From Armigeres subalbatus (lineage: Eukaryota > Arthropoda > Insecta > Diptera > Culicidae), in the NCBI RefSeq assembly GCF_024139115.2, contig NC_085139.1, positions 2,046,001-2,110,000 of the forward strand: a DNA stretch of 64,000 bases. The letters run 5' to 3'. Positions 58,506-64,000 of this stretch are shown piece by piece. The position numbers and the translations under genes were made by a program. The number at the start of each line of letters is the position of its first letter. Within the stretch, counting starts at the first letter, position 1. The notes beneath the pieces were generated by a model that made no database searches, had not been told where the DNA came from, and saw only the letters and a program-made list of their open reading frames with translations.

Positions 58506-58620
58506 CTAGACATGTGCGCCGATCTACTTTGAATCAGCGGCGGCGTAAATGCAACAGCCACGCCGCGGTTGCTCTCGGCGGAGGCAGCGGCGGCGGTTCA
58601 GATCGACGCGGCTCAAAATT
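58506..58620 (+). repeat. GC-rich dispersed repeat, second copy
   Basis: Begins AGACATGTGCGCCGATCTAC and runs through CGGCGGCGTAA, CACGCCGCGG and GGAGGCAGCGGCGGCGG. Same family as 32150-32275, opposite strand. It stands out sharply from AT-rich flanks. Confidence 0.6.
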
Positions 58621-58755
58621 ATCCTTCAAACAATTCGTCGGTGGATGACAAACAATACCTTTTTCATATGTTTGCAATTCTCGAGTACTCATGAAGGTAA
58701 GCATAATTTATATTGTACGCTGTTGAGAATTCCTTCAAAAATACATGAAAAGATT

Positions 58756-58808
58756 TTTTTTTAATCTTTAATAAGGAGACTTTCAGCCCAAGGCTGACTC
58801 GTCTCTTG
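58756..58808 (-). mobile_element. 53-bp LINE-tail insertion with 12-bp duplication
   Basis: CATGAAAAGATT at 58744-58755 and 58809-58820 flanks the insert. The minus strand reads stem GAGAC/GTCTC (58801-58805 with 58776-58780), inner CAGCC/GGCTG with loop TTG, TTAAAGATT and poly-A. Same tail as the I-like element at 13265 but independently inserted. Confidence 0.92.
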
Positions 58809-58820
58809 CATGAAAAGATT

Positions 58821-59492
58821 CACCTAAGGAACTTGAAAAAAAATAAAATTTCAGGAATTTCTTCCTCCAGTGATTTATCCAGAAATTCGTCACGAATTTC
58901 TTCGAAAGTTTGTCCGTGAGTGTGCAGAAGGTGACTGGATTCAATTCGTGATATGGTGTAAGTTTTTTTTGGTAGTTTTAGGATACATGAATTCAAAATT
59001 GATGAATCGACTTAGAATTCTCGCAGTTTATAACTGTGGAAACGCCTTATGAACGCTGAGCTGCAATACGGCAATTTTTCAAATGCCAACAAGGAGATGA
59101 ATTTCAGCATGACATACCTGGAAATCCAACAGATATTTTCAGTAACTAATAAAGGAAATTTTCCAAGTATTCCCCATCCAGAAATACTAGGACATATATT
59201 ATTCCTAAGAACTTTTGGATGAGGGAATCCCCGAAACACCTAGCTTGAGGATTCTTGAAGTAAATTGTAAATCTGGGACAATAAACCCCTCCCCCAGCTT
59301 TTGGATAAGAAGTCCTGTCTAGAAGTCCTTTCTAGAAGTCCTGTCGAAGCAATTTTCCACAATACAAGTAGAAGAAATTTCCTAAAATTCATGAAAAAAG
59401 ACTTTTTCATAATTCGTAAAGGGAAATTTAAAAAATCACCTAAATAAAGAATAAAGAAAAAGTAAAGGGAAATTCCCAGACTAGTCAAAGAG
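58821..59492. repeat. Faint GGAA/TTCC-like decayed tract
   Basis: Words such as AATTTCTTCCTCCAG, GGAAATTTTCC and CCAGAAATAC recur irregularly, suggesting an extremely decayed member of the same satellite superfamily. Otherwise nothing. Confidence 0.3.
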
Positions 59493-59504
59493 AAGAATCA
59501 TATA

Positions 59505-59560
59505 TGAGGTGAACCGGTCAAGGGCCGAAAACCTCATTAATAAAGACAATAAAAAAAAAA
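59505..59560 (+). mobile_element. 56-bp LINE-tail insertion with 12-bp duplication
   Basis: AAGAATCATATA at 59493-59504 and 59561-59572 flanks the insert (the leading A pair is ambiguous with the poly-A). Stem GAGGT/ACCTC (59506-59510 with 59531-59535), inner CGGTC/GGCCG (59515-59519 with 59523-59527), ATTAATAAAGACAAT and poly-A. A diverged subfamily of the tail at 13265. Confidence 0.92.
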
Positions 59561-59618
59561 AAGAATCATATAGAACTAGCTGAACTAGCCCTGCCTTACC
59601 CGGGTTGGTCAGTTGAAT

Positions 59619-60556
59619 CTATGACAAAAGGTCGAAAGACAAATGGTCGAAAAGACAAATGGTCGAAAGACAAAAGGTCGAAAGGACAAAAGGTCGAAAA
59701 GACAAAACGCCGAAAGGGACAGAATGTCGAAAGGACAAAAGATCGAAAGGGACAAAAGGTCGAAAAGGACAAAAGGTCGAAGTGAATAAAAGGCCGAAAG
59801 GGACAAAAGGTCGATCAAGAACAAGTTGATAATAAGTGGGGTGTACTCCGAACGAATTTGTAACATGCATTCAACTTCAAGCAAAAGTAATACACTCATC
59901 TAATCAATCAAAGTCGAAGAATGAACAATTTTCAAAGAAGGGATAATTACTATGACACAATATAAGGTACCCCGGGGCAAGTGGGACCTAAAAAAACGCT
60001 AGTTCAGCAAAATCGCTAACGCATACTTAGAAAACAGGGTATTTCAGGACATTAACCACGGATACATAATTATATGCTTCCGTTGTTGAAGTGTAGACGT
60101 GTTGTAAGTCATTTATTCAGTTACAAAAATATTGGTAGTGACATAAATAAATTTACCTGTGGGACCCACTTACCCCTTCAAACGGAGCAAGTGGGACCTA
60201 TTCTGCTCTGTACTGTCGAACGAAACAAATTTGAAGAATGTAGATATAATGTTCATGTAATTTCTGTATCGTAGTATTCTCAGATCATGGATGGAATTTT
60301 ATTGCTTGTCAGACTTGATTTGAATAAAACTTGTAGTGAGCGAGATTGATTATCTCCGTTTCAGTTTCTTGTCTTTTAAAACTTTTGTCCATTTTAAAAG
60401 TTTGTTCCTTTCGACTTTTTGTCCTTTTGACTTTTTGTCTCTTTCGACCTTCTGTCTCTTTCGACTTTTGTCTCTTTCGACCTTTTGTCTCTTTCGACGT
60501 TTTGTCCTTTCGATGTTTTGTCTCTTTTGACCTTTTGTCTTTCGACGTTTTGTCCC
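59619..60556. mobile_element. Element with inverted arms made of 16-bp tandem repeats
   Basis: The left arm 59619-59818 is a tandem of GACAAAAGGTCGAAAG (16-17 bp, about 12 units). The right arm 60352-60556 is the same unit in reverse complement (CTTTCGACCTTTTGTC). Outer edges GTCAGTTGAATC and CAACTGACTGAATT (reverse complement) are also related, suggesting one element of about 940 bp. The interior has CCCCGGGGCAAGTGGGACC at about 59972 and GCAAGTGGGACCTA at 60187. Confidence 0.8.
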
Positions 60557-60930
60557 TAATTCAGTCAGTTGATTTTCGAATGTCAAATGCAAGATTGTTA
60601 GCAGCGCCACACTCTAGATCGAGTTTGACTTGATTGTTTTGGATTTCTTCACAACTCACCAGCTTCATACATTTTCATGGTTTTCAAACCATCCCGTCGA
60701 TAATTTCTATCTTTCTCTACATATCAACACATCTGATCCCAAGACGAATCGATTGGTGATAAACCCGTACAAATCAGTCAAACCGTTTTTGAGTTATAAT
60801 TCCTAAAAAATGCAAACTCATTTTTATATATAGAATATCTTGGCTGATGTGAGTAATTGGCTCAGATCCTCGGATTCCCCGAAATTCAAGCGAAAGAAAT
60901 TGACCTGAACTTTTGGAGTTTTTTTTTCCT
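60557..60930. other. Unassigned stretch
   Basis: No feature recognised. Confidence 0.3.
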
Positions 60931-61421
60931 TCTGTAGAAGGAATTCTTGAAGGTAGAATTTCCCAGAGTTTCTGAAGGAGGAATTCTAAAAAAAAATCTG
61001 AAGTAAAAATGTTGCACAATTCTTTTATAAAAAGCTCCCAGAATTCCTGAAGATGAATTTCTCTGGAAAATCTGGGGGGAAGATTTCCACCTATATTACC
61101 TGGGTTGAAAGGGGAGGGTAGGCTGCAGCTCCTTGAGTTTTTTGGTGGAATAATTGCTCATCATTCCTGAGGGGAGAGTCCTCAGAGCTCCTACGTAAGG
61201 AATACCCCAGAATTCCTGGAGATGGAAGAACCCAAAATGCTTGGTGAATCAGTTTCCCAGTATTATTGGAGCAGGAATTTCTTAGTATTCAAGAAAAATT
61301 ACCATCTGGAGGGGAGGCAAAGTTCCCTAAAATCCGTGGTGGAAGGATTCTCCATATCTTCTGAAGCGGTGAATCCTCAGAAATCCTAGGGAGGAATTCC
61401 CCAGAGTTCCGTGAGGAAGAA
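60931..61421. repeat. Degenerate GAATTCC-type satellite
   Basis: GGAATTCTTGAAGG, CCCAGAATTCCTGAAGATG, CCAGAATTCCTGGAGATGG and GGAATTCCCCAG recur at 25-40 bp. It continues at 61995-62080 on the other side of the TIR element, so one old tract is split. Confidence 0.6.
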
Positions 61422-61423
61422 TA

Positions 61424-61992
61424 CAGTGACCTGCATAATAAAAAGCCCACTTGCCGTTTTTCATACAAAATGGTCAACTTTGGAGATCTAGATCTCGATT
61501 GCGTGTGAACCAATTTTGCTGAAAATTTGACCAGAGCTCAGATATAACTTGAATTTTACCACACCTAAGTTTCAACCATATTGATTCATAGGGTAAAAAA
61601 TTATCGCGGTAATACCAAAACGATTTTTTTGGTAAAAAATTGATTTTATAATATCTTGAAAACTACAACTCTTAGTGTACAAGTATATTCCGCAAACTTT
61701 TTTGTATTGCAAAAATACGCGTTTTTGCTGAATAAGCCATCAGTTTACAACCTATAGAATTCAAGATATTTAAAAAATAATTTTTCGCCGAAAAATTAAT
61801 TTTGGTATTACCCCTTTTTTTAACCTATGAATCAATAAGGTCGAAACTCAGGTGTGGTAAAATTCAAGTGATATCCGAGCTCTGGTCAAATTTTCAGCAA
61901 AATTGGTTCACACGCAATCGAGATCTAGATCTCCAAAGTTGACCATTTTGTATGAAAAACGGCGAGTGGGCTTTTTAATATGCCGGTCACTG
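61424..61992. mobile_element. 569-bp long-TIR element with TA duplication
   Basis: Arms of at least 145 bp: the left from CAGTGACCTGCATAATAAAA through CGAGATCTAGATCTCC-type sequence to TTTTACCACACCT, the right its reverse complement from AGGTGTGGTAAAA to GGTCACTG. TA at 61422-61423 and 61993-61994. CAGTG termini and the TA duplication suggest a mariner-like MITE. A diverged arm is at 47660-47815. Confidence 0.92.
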
Positions 61993-61994
61993 TA

Positions 61995-62080
61995 GCTCTG
62001 TAATACGAGCTTCCCAGAATTCCTGGAGAAGGAATTTCGCAGATTTCCTATAGAAGGAATTTCACAGAATTTTCATTTTC
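61995..62080. repeat. Satellite continuation right of TIR element
   Basis: CCCAGAATTCCTGGAGAAGG and GAAGGAATTTC words continue the tract interrupted at 61422. Confidence 0.55.
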
Positions 62081-62109
62081 TCCTATTCGTAAATCTCCCA
62101 TACTTGTTT

Positions 62110-62370
62110 CGGATGAGGATTGTAAAATCAGCCTCAACAGCACAACAATGGGATGCGTTAATGAAACCGTTAACCTTGGCTTGCTCCTAAGCAGCAAGCT
62201 TATATTCAGGTAATAGGTTAGCTTGCTGTCTATAAGCAGATCATACTCCCTGTTATCAAATATGTCATGCCAGTCTGGTAGAGCTGCGAATATATTTCTC
62301 CAAGATATGCTAAGAAGATTTTTCTAAAAATTCCTTCCAGAACTCTTTCGGAAAACGAGTATTCTAAAAA
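62110..62370 (+). pseudogene. Jockey-like RT thumb fragment
   Basis: Reads YKQIILPVIKYVMPVW, a stop, then SCEYISPRYAKKIFLKIPSR. Upstream is LLLSSKLIFR in another frame. The (L/C)YKQIILPVI-Y-MPVW motif is the post-palm region of Jockey-type elements. Very short and dead; seen only by motif. Confidence 0.6.
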
Positions 62371-62577
62371 TCCCTTTTTAATTTCTTTTATCACGAAACA
62401 CGTTTTAAGGGACTGCACCACTGTATGGAAAACGGAACGAAAAGAAGTCGTATTTCGGAATATGTTTGGCCAGACAAAACGAGTAATTGAAATTCGCTAA
62501 AAATTTAACATTTAATGTGTTTTTAATATAAAGTACAAAAAATCAAGTTGGGATTTTAGAAAACAGAATAGCAGCTA
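62371..62577. other. AT-rich spacer, nothing recognised
   Basis: No coding, repeat or TIR signal. Confidence 0.3.
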
Positions 62578-63160
62578 GGGTAACCGTACCCTTAGTGGAG
62601 GTAGCACCAATAGTGGAGGTAGTGGGGTTTTAATGAGATTTATCATATTTATACACGTTACGATGGTTTCAGTTGATGCGTCGTGCTTTAAATATCCTGT
62701 TAAATGCAACTTATCTTAAGATTTCGCTTGAAAAACTATTGAAAACAATGATTTTTCTTAACAAAATTGACTCCCTTGCACCTATATTGCCGCTAACCGC
62801 AAGTCAGACTTATCTGGATATGGCGTCCATATACAGATAAGTCTGACTTGCGGTTAGCGGCAGTATAGTGGTGCAACTGTACCAATAGTGGCGAGTCTCA
62901 TAAGAAACCAATGGATAGCACCACTATGGGAACCAAAATTAATTTTTACCGCCACTAAAGGAACAGTGTACCCATAGTGGTGCAAGCAATATTTGGTATT
63001 TGTTGATGTTAAATGACATCTATCTCATTTTTGTTAGCAAATTTATTAGTTAATCTATTGACTAAGATATTAAAGCTGAAAGTTACCCATAATTATCAAT
63101 TTTTAAAAAATATTTTATTTTGTGGATCTACTAATACCTCCACTATTGGTACCGTTACCC
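62578..63160. mobile_element. 583-bp TIR element with TA duplication
   Basis: Left GGGTAACCGTACCCTTAGTG and right (reverse complement) GGGTAACGGTACCAATAGTG TIRs continue as GGAGGTA. TA at 62576-62577 and 63161-63162. The word CCAATAGTGG / CCACTATTGG recurs inside in both orientations. A palindromic hairpin element is nested at 62782-62868. Non-coding. Confidence 0.85.
62782..62868. mobile_element. Palindromic hairpin element, copy 2
   Basis: 42-bp arms (62782-62823 and 62827-62868), loop CGT, with one T-G and one G-A mismatch. Outer and inner arm blocks equal those at 23886-23973, but the middle block is AGACTT/AAGTCT (62806-62811 with 62839-62844) instead of GAGCAC/GTGCTC. Confidence 0.9.
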
Positions 63161-63162
63161 TA

Positions 63163-63429
63163 TGCAGCATTTCTCCATTGGTGCGATTATTCTGCACCAT
63201 CGCAATATGGGGAATCAGGTGACCGAAAATCAAAAGTCGACTTTCTCCGAATCGTAACTCACCAAAGCTCACCCACTAAAAGCTAACACTTAGGAGCATC
63301 AAACCCTAGCATATTATAACTCTAAGTCACATGGGCTACGAAATGGTGAGTTGACATCTGGGAAGGGGCGACAATCAGGTCCTCACAAGATCCAATTCAC
63401 ACGCTTCCGCGGGTCTTTAGAGTTAGAGT
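63163..63429. other. Unassigned stretch
   Basis: No feature recognised. Confidence 0.3.
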
Positions 63430-64000
63430 GAACGGTTTCGACCTTGTGGGGTTTGACAATAAGCTCTAATGAACTTCTATAAAAAGTTGCATCTTCCCGT
63501 AAAATCAGGCCCTATCAAAGTGACTGTGTGCAGCTCAAAGCGCACTAACCTAGTCCTGGAGTGAGGGAACTTTAATCAAGCCTGCATGGCATGAGCATCT
63601 GTACCTCAGGATTGAACAATCGGCTAAAGACACGGCAATGTCGGAAGGGAACAGTTCTTTCGCCCAGCTATTGGAAAGGAGAGCCTCCACGCAACTACCA
63701 ATGACAAAGGCCTGAGGCTTGACAATTTTGCCGATGCCAGAGGAATGGCTATCTGTAGTAGCACCAATTGTGCACGCAAGAATATTCGAAAGCATTTTGG
63801 TGGACGGTCGACATTCATCAGATTTCATTGAAGTGAGGATCCAAAGATCGACTTTGGCCACTATTTAGTGGTATGTAAGATTTACACAAGGCTGTCCGGT
63901 ACTAGGCGTGAGAGAACCATGCTGCAACTGTTGGGCGAGAGCGTTGCGGAGCAATTCGCTCATAAGTTAGACGAAAGAATCGTGCCAAAGAACGACCGAC
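63430..64000 (+). mobile_element. Endonuclease-RT non-LTR element, 5' UTR and endonuclease end (runs off window)
   Basis: 63430-63620 resembles the 5' UTR-like stretch at 50230-50400 (TGGGGTTTGA, GCTCAAAGCGCAC, CTAGTCCTGG). A deletion then leads into RPAIGKESLHATTNDKGLRL, NFADARGMAICSTN, and further KIDFGHYLVVCKIYTRLSG, with the SDH box changed to FGH. LLGESVAEQFAHKLDERIV follows to the window edge. Internal deletion and stops; dead, continuing beyond 64000. Confidence 0.8.

Noticed and set aside
59609..60610. Phe/Leu/Ser-rich ORFs (LLSLSTFC repeats)
   Set aside because: Translation of the 16-bp tandem arrays, not coding.

Overview
The window reads as repeat-dominated nuclear DNA of a culicine mosquito, most likely Aedes. 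This rests on recognition of TE families and overall texture, not on a search. The signs are R1-like, I-like, Jockey-like and endonuclease-RT non-LTR fragments, BEL/Pao and Ty3/gypsy pieces, a Penelope-like tail, tRNA-derived SINEs, many AT-rich MITEs and short-period satellites built from GGAA/TTCC words. I recognise no intact host gene. Every confident coding signature belongs to a broken transposable element. Several stretches (about 9-12.6 kb, 24.2-30.5 kb, 34.7-39.3 kb, 43.9-50.2 kb, 55.2-58.5 kb) look single-copy and could be intron or intergenic DNA.

Layout. 1-1060: 24-bp minisatellite continuing past the left edge. 1.7-2.9 kb: R1-like 3' end. 3.7-8.5 kb: a near-perfect foldback element, a 151-bp tandem array split by a MITE, and more MITEs. 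12.9-22.2 kb: a nested retroelement complex. A minus-strand BEL/Pao copy has its RT-end/RNase H/integrase-core segment inverted to the plus strand. It is further broken by an I-like element (13265-15465, minus), an endonuclease-RT element (16661-18215, plus) and a 2.3-kb insert carrying an 88-bp array, itself split by an 892-bp TIR element. 23.5-24.2 kb: a decayed satellite holding a hairpin. 30.6-32.1 kb: a second tract of the 24-bp family split by a Penelope-like remnant. 32.3-34.6 kb: non-LTR, SINE, gypsy and foldback fragments. 39.3-43.9 kb: the largest feature, a roughly 4-kb array of 21/22-bp units whose orientation flips near its right end. 47.7-55.2 kb: MITEs, two non-LTR fragments and two SINEs. 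58.5-64 kb: short LINE-tail insertions, inverted 16-bp arrays, two long-TIR elements, a Jockey-like scrap and a non-LTR fragment running off the right edge.

The most interesting signals: (1) four LINE 3' ends share a stem-loop whose base pairs co-vary, and three of them are tail-only insertions of 53-56 bp with clean target-site duplications; (2) two hairpin elements at 23.9 and 62.8 kb have near-identical arms except for a 6-bp block that differs completely between copies yet pairs in each; (3) every unit of the 21/22-bp satellite can fold, the 22-bp variant as an 8-bp stem closed by a cUUCGg-type tetraloop, and the array inverts on itself; (4) the BEL/Pao domain order is explained by one internal inversion; (5) array spacing proves a 3-bp target-site duplication for the 892-bp element.
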